A DNA stretch of 64,000 nt from Tiliqua scincoides (lineage: Eukaryota > Chordata > Lepidosauria > Squamata > Scincidae), in the NCBI RefSeq assembly GCF_035046505.1, contig NC_089826.1:10708254-10772253 (forward strand). Direction: 5' to 3'. This document shows positions 22,288 through 33,888 of the stretch, one piece after another. Each line of letters begins with the position of its first letter. Position 1 is the stretch's first letter. The notes under the pieces are model-generated. The model was given only the letters and a program-made list of their open reading frames with translations, was not told the origin of the DNA and made no database searches. Both the position numbers and the translations under genes were made by a program.

Positions 22288-25200
22288 TATCATTATGCTT
22301 TGGGGCATTAGCTTTACCTTGATCGCTTGTATTTTGCAAAAACTGTCAGCCATAAACAGCAATTCATGTTTGAAAGCAGGTTTCACTAATATGGCAAGGC
22401 CTCCAACTGGGCGGCCATTTACTGCATTCTTCCGTGCAGGTAAAGATATAGACAGAAACCCATCAAACTCAATAGGTCTAATTGCCCAAGTTTCCTGCAG
22501 TAAAATAATGTCTCGGTCTCTTAAAACAGTATCTAGCTCTTTTCCACGAGTCTTTGCAAACCAACCTAAGATATTCCAAGAAAGGATTTTCAGCTGGCCC
22601 CGTGGAATGCTCTGGGAGCGGGTAGGTGGAAGTCAATCTAATGAAGTTGAAGTTGAGAGAATTTGAGTATCTGGATCCCTCTGATTTCTTATAAGAGAAT
22701 GTCGTGTCCCTTTTTCAGGGGTAGTGTCCTCAGACAGTCTTGACTTAGCATCTAGGTTGTTCAGCAGCTTTGCCCCTTCTGGGGTTGTTTTGGTTACTGG
22801 GAGAGGATGAGTGCAATCAGGTGTAGAAGGTATCTGCACCAATTGGCTAGATTGAATATCCTCTGATGACAGCTGTGGTAGTTGTGCTGCAGCTTCCTCT
22901 AGATTAGCAAATACTGTCTGTTGTTTAGTTGGTGGAAGAGAATTACATGTCTCCGCCGCTGCTTTCTCCAACACTACCATTGATTGGCAAGGGCCACTGA
23001 CAATGGTCTCTGTATATGGTGAGTCCAGATTATTCAAAGGCAGTTCCATAGGCTCAGAGATCTGAGCCATGTTGACAGATGATAGACCTAGAGAGGAGGA
23101 CAAACTACCTCCAGCTGGAGGCTCCTGATGAATCTCTGCCTGGATGGATCGCCTCTGAGGCGGGGCTGCATCTGGAACAGAAGTTGTATGGTCTCATGAA
23201 GGAGGTAAGCTCTTAGATGATGCAGAGCCGCAAGGGATCAATATAATGTCCGTTAGTTCTTGCCATACCATCTCCAATTTCTTGACCATCCTTAGTTGTT
23301 CCCATCGGGGAAGAAATCTGAAAGCCTCCAGGGCCTCCCTGGTCAATGTGTCCTCATCAATGTCCAGGTACAGCGATAGATCTATTGACTGGGAGCTTGT
23401 ATTGCTGCTGAGAGAGCCAGTTTTCCGAGGAGACATCATAGTTTGTGGAGGGTCGTTAGGTGGACGCTGGGGAACATCACCAGTACTTGCAATCTCCTCG
23501 GAGCTGAGCACAGAGTTCTCTGAAGGATGTTTCCTGGCGCATTCCATATCTATGTCGGGCATCTCATCCTGTGGTTCTGTAGTTGAGTTAATGACCCTCT
23601 TAGGGCACCTTATTGAAGGTGAACCCATATGGTCCATCCTGACCAGTTGGTCATTTAGTGTTGCGGGGGGTCGTTGGTTCAGACCCGCAGAGGTGCTTGA
23701 AACTCTTTTAGCAGTCAGCTCTATGGATGAAAGAAAGTCTGGAGAAACAGACCCATCTGCCAAATTCCTTGAGTTATTGGATTCTTCAGCAATTTCCATA
23801 ATATCAAGCTCAGTAGCATTGAGCTGTGATGAAAGGTCTTTCCTAGGATTTCCAGGCATTGTGCCCACAATGGCATCAGCTGTTTCATCAACATCCAAAG
23901 GACAGCTTACTGACTTAAGTTCAGTCTCCCTCATTTGTTCCTGCCGTGTGGCAAACGTATACATCAGATGGGACTCTGACAGAGCGGGTTGCGAAAGCTT
24001 TCCACATATGTCTTTGTCAGTCCCTGGATACCGCAGGTTGGAATTGCGATTCAGTTCAGTTAAGGCAGTTTCTAGGCAGAGGGTTAGGCTTTGCAAGGTA
24101 GCAGAGTCCCTTTCAGTAGTGTTCTTTATTATATTTGGACTATATTATATTTGGAGAGTTTGTCTGCTCATTCGAGGGGGATGTTGCTGCAGTCTTATCA
24201 GCTGTCTGGGCAGGCAGCCAAGAATCACTTTGTGCAGGGATGGAGGATGATACAGTGGTCAGAGGCTTGGAGCTATGTGTGGAGGAGGGCAGCAGCTCTT
24301 GATTAGTCAGAGAAATCAGAGAAGACTCTCTTCACTGTTATTTTGAATGTGCTGAGAAACCTTCTCATTCGAAACAGAGTCAGGGGAATTGTAGAGGTGT
24401 CAAAGGACAGAAGGAGTCTGACTCTACATGCAGGACTACTTAACCATTGGGCACTTATCATGCCAATCTGATTAAGATCCATACATAAAAGTTTACTTGA
24501 GGATATTTTTACACAGAACCTGTCCCTCCATTTTCCATAATTTACTGGCACTCTGCCAACCTCCAAGAGAATTTGGTTTGCTTGGAAACAGCGTGAGTGA
24601 GAGCCAGCAGTTTTAAGCAAAGACACAGGTTTGATCCTAGATTCTTTCGCAGAGACAGAGGCGTCCTTGGACATTATCTGCGTGTGGTTATAAGCTCAAG
24701 TTGTTGCTGGAAAACTGCCCTTGGGTCTTGGGGCTGATTGCTCCTGCAGCTTCTTTTGTAGTTTATCAATTTGGGAGGATATAAACTTAAGTTCCCGAAA
24801 GATTGCCAAAACTGTTCTAGCCGCAACAAGGGAGTGATCTCCCAAAAGAGTTAAGATGGAAGTATTGCTTGGTTCAAGGTCCACCTGTTCCTCTTGGTCT
24901 CTGTGAGTTAGGTCCTTATCTCCCAGTGCACTCTCATGAGCATAAACATTTACTGAGATCGCTTCAGGGCAGGACCCATGTTTCCCAAACATGGTATGCT
25001 GTTATGTTCTTCCCCCTCCAAATCAATTTCAGCCTCTAGACAGCTCGAGTTATTAGATGAAGCAGGGTTGGGAGTAACACTTATGGTCTCGTTCCAAGAT
25101 GTTATTTGGTCCAGTCTGAGTTGTTTAGAGACCTTCGGAGGGGAACCGCTGCCAGCTCGCTGCCTTTTCTTTCTCCTGCCCATGTTTTCAATCCAAATCA

Positions 25201-26095
25201 ATCCACAGAAGTAGGCACTCCAAAGCGGCAAAATAACCAGTATCAATGTTGTCAGCAGGATCTTCAGCTAGTTAAAATAACTTGGGAGAAGAAAAAACCT
25301 CCCGCGTTGCCACTAAGGCTAAAATTGAGCTGAGATTCTGCTAGATGGCAGCCATCTTTTTGTATCGTTAACTAAACTAACATTGTACTGGCTGATTTGG
25401 TATGGAAATTTTCTACCAAATTTTGCTACATTTCTAGAAGATGGAATATTATGCATCAGTTTTAATTAACTGCCAATTACTAATTTAAAGTTCAAGGTTG
25501 GCATTCACAGTGATGCTCATGGAAGGAGTTTTAGTGGTGGTGATCTGCAACACTGTGTAACCACTAGCAGAAGAGGAACTTTTCAGCTTGTGCTACCAGC
25601 TTGTGCAATCTGTTGAATGACATCTACTGCTAATGCAAGAACTGGAACAGAAGTAACTTTCTTTATGCAACAACCTTGCATAATATCCTTTTGCTAGCAC
25701 AAGAAGGTATTGAAAAACTAAGGAGACATATGACACAAATGACATTTAAAATTAGTGAGGTGGTAACAACAGCAGCAGCCAAGATCAACACATTCTTTGC
25801 TTCTAAGAATTGCACTGACACCAAATAATTTCTGAACAGGTTTGATACTGGAACATATATGAAAACAAAATCAGAAGGACATGGTGAACCTGCTTTTATT
25901 CTCAGTTCAAAGATTCTATGTTTGTGAGTTAAGTAAAACAGAATGTGATGAAAGTGAACTACTTTTTGAAAAATACTACTCTGTTACGTTCAAGAATCAC
26001 GAAGGGAAATTGCAGGAAAAAATCTGATTTTTTTTTAAGTTCATGGATGAAGTTTTTGTGTTCCACCAATCAAATATTCAGTCACCATACATTAC

Positions 26096-26269
26096 CTCAC
26101 AGAAATGTAGAACTGAAGAGGAGAATGAAGCAGTAGAATTAAGAAGAGTTTGAATAAATCCTCGTGATAAGTTAAATTTTTCTGCTACATCCCATATATT
26201 GTTCTCTTTTAACAAGGCGTGAAGAACAAGGGACAAGTACAGTCTACAGACAGTGCTACTGTCCACATC
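26096..26269 (-). CDS. HELQ: HELQ exon i (only copy)
   Basis: 58 codons, [18 protein letters not shown] to SSSVLHFCE (human VDKNVVNRLYLSFVLYTLL ... SSCVLHFCEE). CTTAG acceptor, GTAAT donor, open frame. Confidence 0.9.
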
Positions 26270-27038
26270 CTAAGAAAATATCAAATTTAATTAGCAGCTA
26301 AACTTGCAATCTAATAGAAAAATGTTTTGAGTGTTTCAATTTCTCTGAACCAGTAGAATACAGTTACAGTATTAATTAATCCAAAATTAATTCCACATTA
26401 ATCATTATGGAAAGATAAAATATGGAAGGACAAAACGGGTAATAAGGTAATAAATATATGGAAGGACAAAAGACAGTAGCTTGATGGCAACATGTGTCTA
26501 AGAGCCATCAACACAGATATTAAGAATTTTACATACAAGTTACCTCTATGTTGTAACAATAAAACTTAGTGGGAAAGTTATTTTCCAGTCAGTTGGTACT
26601 TCATATTATGACTAATATCAAACGTCAGTCTGATATACTGAATTCTATTTGTCATCATTTATGGGCTGGGCTGGTCTGGTCTAAGGGCCCTGAGAAACTA
26701 CTCTGAAACCACCACTCTGAGGGATCCATCCTTACAACAATATACGTATATTGTAAAGCACTCTGAACACTTAAAACAAAATAACCTCTATGTAATTAAA
26801 TGTAATGTAAGTAGATTTAAATAATCAAAGATTTAAAGATTAAAAGGCAGAAGTAAAAAAAATGTGAAGAGGAAAAGAGTGAAGGGTTTCTTTTTAAACC
26901 TTTAAAAAGAATTTAACTATTACAGCTGTGAGAAAAGGTTCTAAGACTGCGGTCACAGTAATAACGGAGAATTGTTAATGTGTATTTTCTCCCCATGTTA
27001 CTTTAAGACACCTCATATTAGATATAATTTCCTTTTAC

Positions 27039-27137
27039 CTTCTTGATGACCTGTCCAGAAGCTTTCTTGGTAATAAAGTTTTCTGGCACTCCAACAAGGG
27101 CCGCTACTTGTTGTTCTCCTGGACTTAAGCAGCTGTA
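27039..27137 (-). CDS. HELQ: HELQ exon h (only copy)
   Basis: 33 codons, YSCLSPGEQQVAALVGVPE to ASGQVIKK (human FSQLSPAEQNVAAILGVSE). The acceptor is TTTTTTAG. A nearer CAG would put the exon out of frame with exon g. Confidence 0.88.
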
Positions 27138-27961
27138 CTAAAAAACAGAATGGATTCAGATCTACATTTAAGACTTCTTTTAAAAACAGAATCATGATCT
27201 GAATCATGATCAGAATGGATCAACAGTAGGCATGATCCATCCCTCCACAGACTGACACAGGAAACTGACACAGGGCTCAACAGCAGCCTACTCATGTTCA
27301 TCATCTCACAGTATTACTGAGAACAGTAGGATTTTACATTTACAAAAGCCTCTCCCAACAGTAGATCTGATGTTGATGGACATTTAGTCATGTATGCTGA
27401 AGGGGTTTGAACAGGGCTGTACTGAGTTCCAAGGATCCCTTCTGTGCAAACTGACATCCTTTTAGGATAGATTGTGCCTGAAGATTCTCCACGTTTATTG
27501 TTGCTGCAGATACTTTTAATTTTATTTAGACAATGTGAGATATCAAAGAAATGGCTGTAGTTTCTGTAATGAGGTACTATACCTACGGTAGGCTTACTTT
27601 TACATTTCCTTCCATAAAGCTAGAGGATGAAAAGGCTGCAATATCAATCACTGTCAAAAAGGAACACTTATTAAACAGATCATCATCAATTTCAATAGAA
27701 TGGCTGAAAAACCAAAGCCAAACCACCTGAAGGCACAGTAGTCATTCTGAAAGTCCATGACATAGGAAACTCTGTTGCAGGTACAGAGGGAGGAAAAGGA
27801 GATGTCAGCTTGCAATGATCGTTCAAGATGGCTGCTGCACCTTCAAGTTGATTGGTGCCAGAAAGAGCTTCCGCCAGTCCAGCATGGCTGATGAGGAAGA
27901 CATCCTCTTCTCTTGTCTCAAAATTCCTTATTGGAGAATATAATTAAAAACACACACTTAC

Positions 27962-28119
27962 CTGTTTCAGATAGATCATCCAATTTGGGATACACTGAGA
28001 AATCATATCATAAGGCATTGTCAGGTAGAGTAAGTGAAGGCAGCTTTCAAGAATTAGCCCCTCAAGCCCTTTCTTCAAGTTCTTATAGACTGTATTACAA
28101 TATGCCAAATCAACAGAAC
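27962..28119 (-). CDS. HELQ: HELQ exon g, copy B
   Basis: 158 nt, same limits as copy [20 protein letters not shown] to MIYLKQ. It joins exon h in phase 0 to give LKQ-YSCLSP, like human FRQ-FSQLSP. Confidence 0.9.
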
Positions 28120-28457
28120 CTGAAATGTATTTGAAAGCAAAAAAATATAACACACAATAGTCCTTTCCTCTCATGCTCTGAGGATATTAGTTGCAGCAGT
28201 TCAGTGTGCAAGCATGTTGGAAGAGTCTCAAAGGCTCATTGATACCGATGCCTTTCCAGACCATTAAAGAGTCCGTTTGCTTCTTTTAGTGGGAACAGTT
28301 GCCAATTAAAGCCCCAAATATCCTCACATAATAGATATAGCACAGCCTACTTTGATTCAGAGGTTATCAGAGTTTCAGTAAAACAAAAAATTCAAAGTAG
28401 ATTCTGCATTACTTCGTGCTGAAGCCTACCCATGTCTGGTATAGATAGATGTCTTAC

Positions 28458-28680
28458 CTTTGTAAGTGGCTTGACCCAATGGAGTGATTTCTAGATTATG
28501 CTGACCATTTTGATCAATGTGACCGTTTGCTCTCTCTTTTAGGAGCCCGCTTTGTTTTAACCATTGCAACACCTCTACAGTTACATCCCACAGACTCTCT
28601 TCTTTAGGTAGAAGCTGCTGCTGGATACTAAACAAAGTCCCACACATAAACTGATAAATCTCCTCAGGGTTTGTTGCCAT
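28458..28680 (-). CDS. HELQ: HELQ exon f, copy B
   Basis: 223 nt, MATNPEEIYQFMCGTLFSI to ATYKG. Differs from copy A at EEI/EEV, KEE/KEK and HID/HSD. Open frame. Confidence 0.9.
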
Positions 28681-28852
28681 CTATAACAAAAAACAAACAT
28701 TATATGAAGTCAGACCAAGGACTGGGGGAAAAATATGAGATCTGGAGAAATGAAACAAAATTTAATCATTTATTATTCCATCTGAAACCTCCTTTCTTTC
28801 AAACAATCTGCTCATAAAGACAACAACATTTAAAGCACACACAAAAGATTAC

Positions 28853-28957
28853 CTTTAATCCAACTAATGACAACAGCAGGCTTTGGATACCCTTGTTGAA
28901 TTCAAGATGGAGATTGCTGTAGCAGCTTTCTAAAGGACTGTGTACTAAGTTTTGAAC
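28853..28957 (-). CDS. HELQ: HELQ exon e, copy B
   Basis: 35 codons matching copy A exon e closely, with one visible base change in the coding part. Same splice sites. Confidence 0.88.
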
Positions 28958-29182
28958 CTGAAAAAAATGTTTACAACAAATATCAGCGAAATATCACAAC
29001 TAAGTGGAAGAAAAGTTATAACCATGTCATATTTGTACCCAACATTCATAAAACTCTGCCTCTTTCAATACATCTGCCACTCTCATAGTAATACCATAAG
29101 TGTATGAAGTTCCCTGCTCTTATTGCTTCATGAAGGCTGCACTCCCAAGTAATTCTTTGAAGCAAGTTCAAGAAACTTTCAA

Positions 29183-29356
29183 GTAACATAGAAAGCTGCT
29201 TATAATGAGTCATACCACTAGTCCCTCTAACTCGGCACCATCTACACTGAATGGCTCCTGGTTTCAGATGGGGGGTCTCTATCTGTGGATGCCTGGTATT
29301 GAACCTGGGACCTTTTGCATAGAAAGCAGGAGCATTATTACTGAGTTACAGCCTCT
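29183..29356 (-). mobile_element. tRNA-derived SINE (copy B)
   Basis: Same insertion as in copy A (B-box-like GGTCCCAGGTTCAATACC on the minus strand) at the equivalent place in the duplicate. Confidence 0.7.
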
Positions 29357-29416
29357 TCCTTTGAAGTAAACAGACATAAAGGGATGATAAGCTATAAAGA
29401 GAAATTATCTGCAGCT

Positions 29417-29700
29417 AGGGTGGTCCCAGGGCTGTGGAATGATTTTCTCAAGTGGTTTGATGGTATTTCTCCCCTTCTGGCTCTTTAGTGAATATGCAGT
29501 GACCAGTCAAGGAAGCCTTTGGATGCTAAGAACTGCTTGAACTTTGGTACTGCAGTTGAGTGCTTCTGTTGTGGGATAATTTAGACTGGGTCTTGCTCCT
29601 CATTTGTATTCGTATGTTCAAGAGCTGTGGTTTTGTTCTATTTTGTGAGGTTGTGAGCCATCATGAGCCTTTTTGGGATGGTAAAGAATAAATGGTTTAA
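29417..29700 (+). mobile_element. L2-like LINE 3' tail (copy B)
   Basis: Duplicate of the relic at 9,745-10,025, with only a few base changes. Confidence 0.5.
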
Positions 29701-30302
29701 ATATAAACAAACAAAGAATTCTCCGCAGAGGACACTTCGCAGGTTTGCACGCTGATTACTCTGTAGGTTTACTAAAGCTTGAATCTCTGTCAGCAATGAT
29801 GCAAGGTATTTTTAATTTCAATAAGCATTTAGACAAAGAAAGAGAAGGGATTATTTTAGCCATGTATTTTTTTTTTAATAAATGAATAAAAAAATCCATC
29901 TTTTTAAATATGCAGATTTCTAATCAATATTTTAATTTTCTTAAATCAGATTGCGCTTAAAGGTTGCTACCCACCCTAAACCATGCAGATGAGGTTGGTT
30001 ATCTATTAATATATATATTAATATATTCAACAATTATTTTTCCAAATTGAAGATGCTACGTTCTTGATAGTGATGCCATTTAATGAGGAACTAAAATAAC
30101 CGTTAGCTTTCAAGAAGAAACTGGGTTTTGTTGCCCTTATTACCAAAGAAAAAATGTCCTTAAATATACTTACTAAAGGAAGAATCAAACTAGATCAGAG
30201 CAAGCTTGCATTTTAAAAATCTGGGCTCCTCCCTATACTATAATCGACTTATCCTGGTGACTCAGAAGCCTCCAAATCGCCATTCTTTTTTGCTTAAGTT
30301 AC

Positions 30303-30444
30303 CAGCTCTTTGTCCTTCTCTTGCACTATGAGGATTCTTTCACCAGCCTTGTCGATACCAGCACGAACAGCTCTGCCAACCATCTGCTTATACTGGTTCT
30401 TCTTCAAGAAGTCTGTGGCAACGTATGGCGCTCTTAAAATAACC
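30303..30444 (-). CDS. HELQ: HELQ exon d, copy B (helicase motif VI)
   Basis: 47 codons, with [11 protein letters not shown] where copy A has [11 protein letters not shown], and GERILIV where copy A has GESILIV. The GRAVR change is common to both copies, so it predates the duplication. Confidence 0.9.
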
Positions 30445-30954
30445 CTAAGGAAACAATGTAAGTGTAGTTTAATTACAGTACTGATACGTCTAGATTTTTC
30501 CCCCTCAAGAGAAGGGGCACTACTAAGTCTTTCAATGGTCTGTGAAACAGGAAGAGTACTTAACTGAACACATTTGGGTAATTTGCTAAGCAACTTACAG
30601 TAAAAATTGATATCTGGGACCTTCAGGACCCAAGCACTGCAGGATACCAGAACATCTCCATTGCTACAGCTGTCAGTTTCACTTGGGATGCTGTCACTTT
30701 CATAAAGCCCCAATGTTCCTCAGATGTCAATATTCTGCTTGATAAATGGTACATATTAAATAACGAGTAATCCTAAGTCACACAATCATTTAAGTTAAAG
30801 TTACTTTTGGTTTTAGTGTACCAGGATTTCTGAAATATATTCCCACAACATCTAGGGAGCTACCCAAGCACATTTGACAAGAAGCACTAAGGAAATCCTG
30901 GTTGGCTAATCTCTTGCCTTGTGCCATGCTGTCTAGCTGGCACGGCTAAGGTAA

Positions 30955-31070
30955 ACAAGAATCATCAGGCCAAGAAGCTAACAGTCCTTGTTTAGTATTC
31001 AGTTAGCAAACAAGAATCATCAGGCCAAGAAGCTAACAGTCCTTGTTTAGTATTCTGTCAGCATTCAGTC
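30955..31070. repeat. 55-bp tandem duplication private to copy B
   Basis: The unit 'aaacaagaatcatcaggcca...' to 'tattcagttagc' occurs twice in a row here and once in copy A near 11,435. It arose after the large duplication. Confidence 0.85.
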
Positions 31071-31340
31071 ATTACATTTCAAATCAGGAGCTGAAGGGAT
31101 TTAACAAGTAGCAGGTGGACAGTAAAGAACATCAGTGCCAATGGTTCCCCCTCTAGGATATCACGTCCTTAAGGCCGATCCTGTGCCACAATCAATTTTC
31201 CTTCCTCACTCATGTTTGTTAGAAAGTACTACAAATAGGAATTAAAACAGGAGAGGAGACTGGAAAAATTACTGGTCACATTTGAGCCAAAGGAAGAGGA
31301 GCAGCAGAGCTTCTGTTGCGCAGAAGTAAGAGAGACCTTG

Positions 31341-31880
31341 GCCGCAATCCTAACCGGCAGTTATGCCGGTATAGGTGGCCCTGGAGGGTTGCAAATGTGC
31401 CGTAAAGCACGTTTCCGCCTCTTTAGGCGGGAGCTGCGTTGGCGCATTCAGATGTGCTGGCGTGTGGATGGAGGCAGAAGCCTCCGCTGCGGCTCCTGCG
31501 CTGCCGCTTTTGTCGGTGTGTGCATGCCGACATAAGTGGCAAAGGTAGGCTTGGGGTGCGTGGGGAGGGGGTGTTACTGGGGGGGAGGGCGGGCCCGAGG
31601 GCGGGCTCGCAGGGCTGGGACCAGGCAGTTATGCTGGATTCCAACCCCCGTCCCCGGGGCGAGCAGAGCGGCTTCAAATAGCTCCGCTCTCCTTGGACTT
31701 GCACCACCTCCGGAGGTGGCACAGGTCTGAGGAGACCCATGGGGCGCGCAGCCCTTATCCATGGGTAAGGGGAAGAGCTTTCCCTTGCCTGTGGCTGAGC
31801 CGCTGCTCGCTTGCGTTGGATGCAGCGCAAGCATCCTGGCTTGCCTGCTCCAGCGCGGGATAGAGTTGCGCCCTAAAACT
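31341..31880. mobile_element. GC-rich interspersed repeat, complete copy
   Basis: About 540 bp with inverted ends: 'gccgcaatcctaaccggc' at the left and 'gcgggatagagttgcgccc' at the right. A non-autonomous DNA transposon is likely. The duplicate's homology with copy A stops inside it at 31,741. Confidence 0.5.
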
Positions 31881-32387
31881 CAGGCCTACTTCTAAGCAGC
31901 AACAGATGTGCTGAGTCTTCCTGCTTCAAACTTTGAAGTTTTCAAACTTCAAAATTGTGTTTTCCAATTGCTCTACAAAAGCCGGAAGAAATGCAGGAAC
32001 CAGACACAGTCCGGTAACCCTGCTGTTCTGCCATTCCCAAATTGGCGACAATAAGAGGGACTTTCTGGAAAAGACTTTTTAAAAAGCAGAGATACAAGAA
32101 TATAAATATGGGAGATTTTAAAGGTTCGTTGCCTTAAAGTTTTGATAAGGGCTAAAAGCAAAAATTTAATGGATAGAAATGGCTTCCATTACAAACTTTC
32201 CTCCAAATATAAATATGGAAAGAGTAAACATAAGGAATAGATTAGCTATTTTGTTTGTGGCAAAAACACATTTAAGGATAATAAATGAAGAATTTTGTGT
32301 TTTACTTATGTTCTTTATGGTCAGAGTTACTCTGAAAATGTTATAATACAGGATATTTCTCCAACTCCAAATCAGAAATAAACTTAC

Positions 32388-32582
32388 CCCTCTTGTGGTT
32401 TGTGCAAGGCATATTCAAGTTTGTAAGTGGATGAACTTGAAGAGGTGATGCTCGAAGTCAGTAACAGAAAAACTAGACCCTGGTTTGCCAAATGTGACTG
32501 TAGATGCTTATGAAGAAGCCGCTCTCGGAACGTCATCATCTGATTGGTATTTGTACCAGAGTTTGTACCAGCCCACCACAGT
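32388..32582 (-). CDS. ABRAXAS1: ABRAXAS1 exon 5, frame-shifted
   Basis: Starts TVVGWYK in the right phase (human NVVGWYK). The conserved remainder, [18 protein letters not shown] to [13 protein letters not shown], is in the next frame. Ten bases stand where nine (human FRR) are expected, next to a repeated TGGTACAAA. In the entry frame a stop follows within about 17 codons. The exon is 195 nt, one more than expected. Confidence 0.85.
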
Positions 32583-32767
32583 CTGGAAGAGAAGATTGAA
32601 AATTAGATATAGCTTATTGTGAAAAAAAAAATCAAAACCAATCCAATGAACTGTGCAAAGGAGCAGAAAAGCATAGCACCAGGATGAAGGGCAAATGGGA
32701 GTTATCTGGTGGGTTAGATATGTACTAAGTTTGCTAACTTTCTATCCATGCATACTTAAGCTATTTA

Positions 32768-32900
32768 AGAACATAAGAACAGCCCTGCTGAATCAGCAAT
32801 AGACCCATTTAGTCCTGCTTCCTGTATGTCACAGTGGCCCACCAAATGCCTCAGGGAGCACACAAGACAACAAGAGACCTGCATCCTGGTGCCCTTGCAT
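32768..32900 (-). mobile_element. CR1 LINE 3' fragment
   Basis: 'aagaacataagaacagccct', 'cttcctgtatgtcacagtgg' and 'gcctcagggagcacacaag' are the reverse complement of the 3' end of the CR1 at 37,197-39,342. Confidence 0.85.
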
Positions 32901-33811
32901 CTAGCATTTCTGCCCAATGCTGCATATACACAACAGGGATCAAATGTGTACACCTGTGGGCTGGGCAGAAATGCTTTATGTTTGCTACTTGCCTAAAAAG
33001 GGGAAAAACTTCCAGCAACTTTGAAGTGTCGCTGTCTGGTCACCTAGTCCCTGCTTGGGAGCAGCCCTGCCAACATGGCTGCTCACAAGAAGGTAATACA
33101 AGCAGACAAACTTGATGCAAGTTTTAGCAGTTCTGTGTGTTTTGAGGTGTAGGTTTCTTTTTGTTTGGTAAATAGCAGCTGTAAACCACCCATAGTGGGT
33201 GCAAAGGGTTAAATCCTTTCCCCATCCCACTACCACAGTCCCAATCACAGCCCTCCCACTATGGCTGCTATTTGCTAAAGTAAAAACACAAACCTCAAAC
33301 ACACAGAGCCAAGCACTGGTTCAAAATCACATCTAATTTGGCTTGCAGTATAGGTGCAACCTATTTATCCACAGAATTTTTATCTGTGGATTTGTCTTGG
33401 ATGAGAATGGGGTGGGGGAACTGAAAGTCACACACACCTATGCCCTGCTTCTTTGCTGGCTTCTCACTCTGTTTCCAGGCAGCCCAACACACTGCAAAAA
33501 GGCCCTGCCTTGCCCAGGCAGGGAAATAGCCCTAGAGCCATGGAAGAAGTTCCCCTTTTGAAGGAACAGTAACACTCTTGGAGCCCCTGAGCCTGCAAAG
33601 AGGTGGGGAAGGGGGGGCTGAAAACCTCTGTAGCCAGAGCACATGCAGCAAGGTGGAGCTCTCTCACACACAGACACACAGGTGCAGTAGGCATTGGTTT
33701 AAAAAATCCCAGAGTGTGTTTGCCCAATTCCCCCCCCCATGGTGCAAAACAGCCTACGGTAACAAAAGAGTCCAGCAAGGAAGCCTTCCCAGCAAGCCAA
33801 AGCAGGAAATT

Positions 33812-33888
33812 TAGGCTACAATCCAATCCACACTTTCCTGGGAGTAAGCCCCATTGACTACAATGGGCTTACTTCTGAGTAGAAACAC
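33812..33888. repeat. 90-bp squamate-type interspersed repeat
   Basis: 'ctacaatccaatccacac', 'tttcctgggagtaagcccc', 'gggcttacttctgagtag'. It lies in ABRAXAS1 intron 4. Confidence 0.65.

Larger units (their letters stand above)
18962..25366 (-). mobile_element. 6.4-kb LINE with ORF1, APE and RT
   Basis: The element is flanked by a perfect 8-bp duplication GTTAACTA (18,954-18,961 and 25,367-25,374). On the minus strand it has a basic ORF1 start (MGRRKKRQRAGSGSPPK near 25,180), further ORF1-like acidic and Ser-rich frames (22,633-24,674), and an AP-endonuclease (ILIAGDFNSRVGHKSD near 22,100). The reverse transcriptase follows (GPDGIPSDIYKAA, FLDLKAAFDSIDRD, GVKQGCVLAPTLF at 20,380-21,129), then a C-terminal region to 19,198. 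The 3' end is AATAAAGGTTGAC plus short TTGAC repeats, not poly(A). Several frames are broken. The clade is unclear; an I-superclade (Vingi-like) or L2-related element is possible. Confidence 0.8.
26096..30444 (-). pseudogene. HELQ: HELQ second fragment, copy B: exons d-i
   Basis: Six exons in frame and in order: d 30,303-30,444, e 28,853-28,957, f 28,458-28,680, g 27,962-28,119, h 27,039-27,137 and i 26,096-26,269. They start in the middle of the second RecA domain and end before exon j. The fragment lies upstream (on the minus strand) of exon a, so exons d-i come before a-g, which no normal transcript can use. Exons d-g duplicate copy A, while h and i exist only here. Above exon d there is a GC-rich repeat and then ABRAXAS1 exon 5; exons a-c are missing. 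All six exons are open, so the duplication is young. Confidence 0.8.
27912..31741. repeat. intragenic duplicate, copy B (HELQ exons g to d)
   Basis: Partner of 8,238-12,160 in the same orientation. B-specific changes include a 55-bp tandem duplication near 30,955-31,070 and replacement of about 180 bp by a roughly 20-bp filler at 30,705. Below 27,912 B continues to exons h and i, and A does not. Above 31,741 B continues through the full GC-rich repeat. Confidence 0.9.

Noticed and set aside
23246-24250. 334-codon plus-strand frame
   Set aside because: Antisense shadow of the 6.4-kb LINE's ORF1-like frame.
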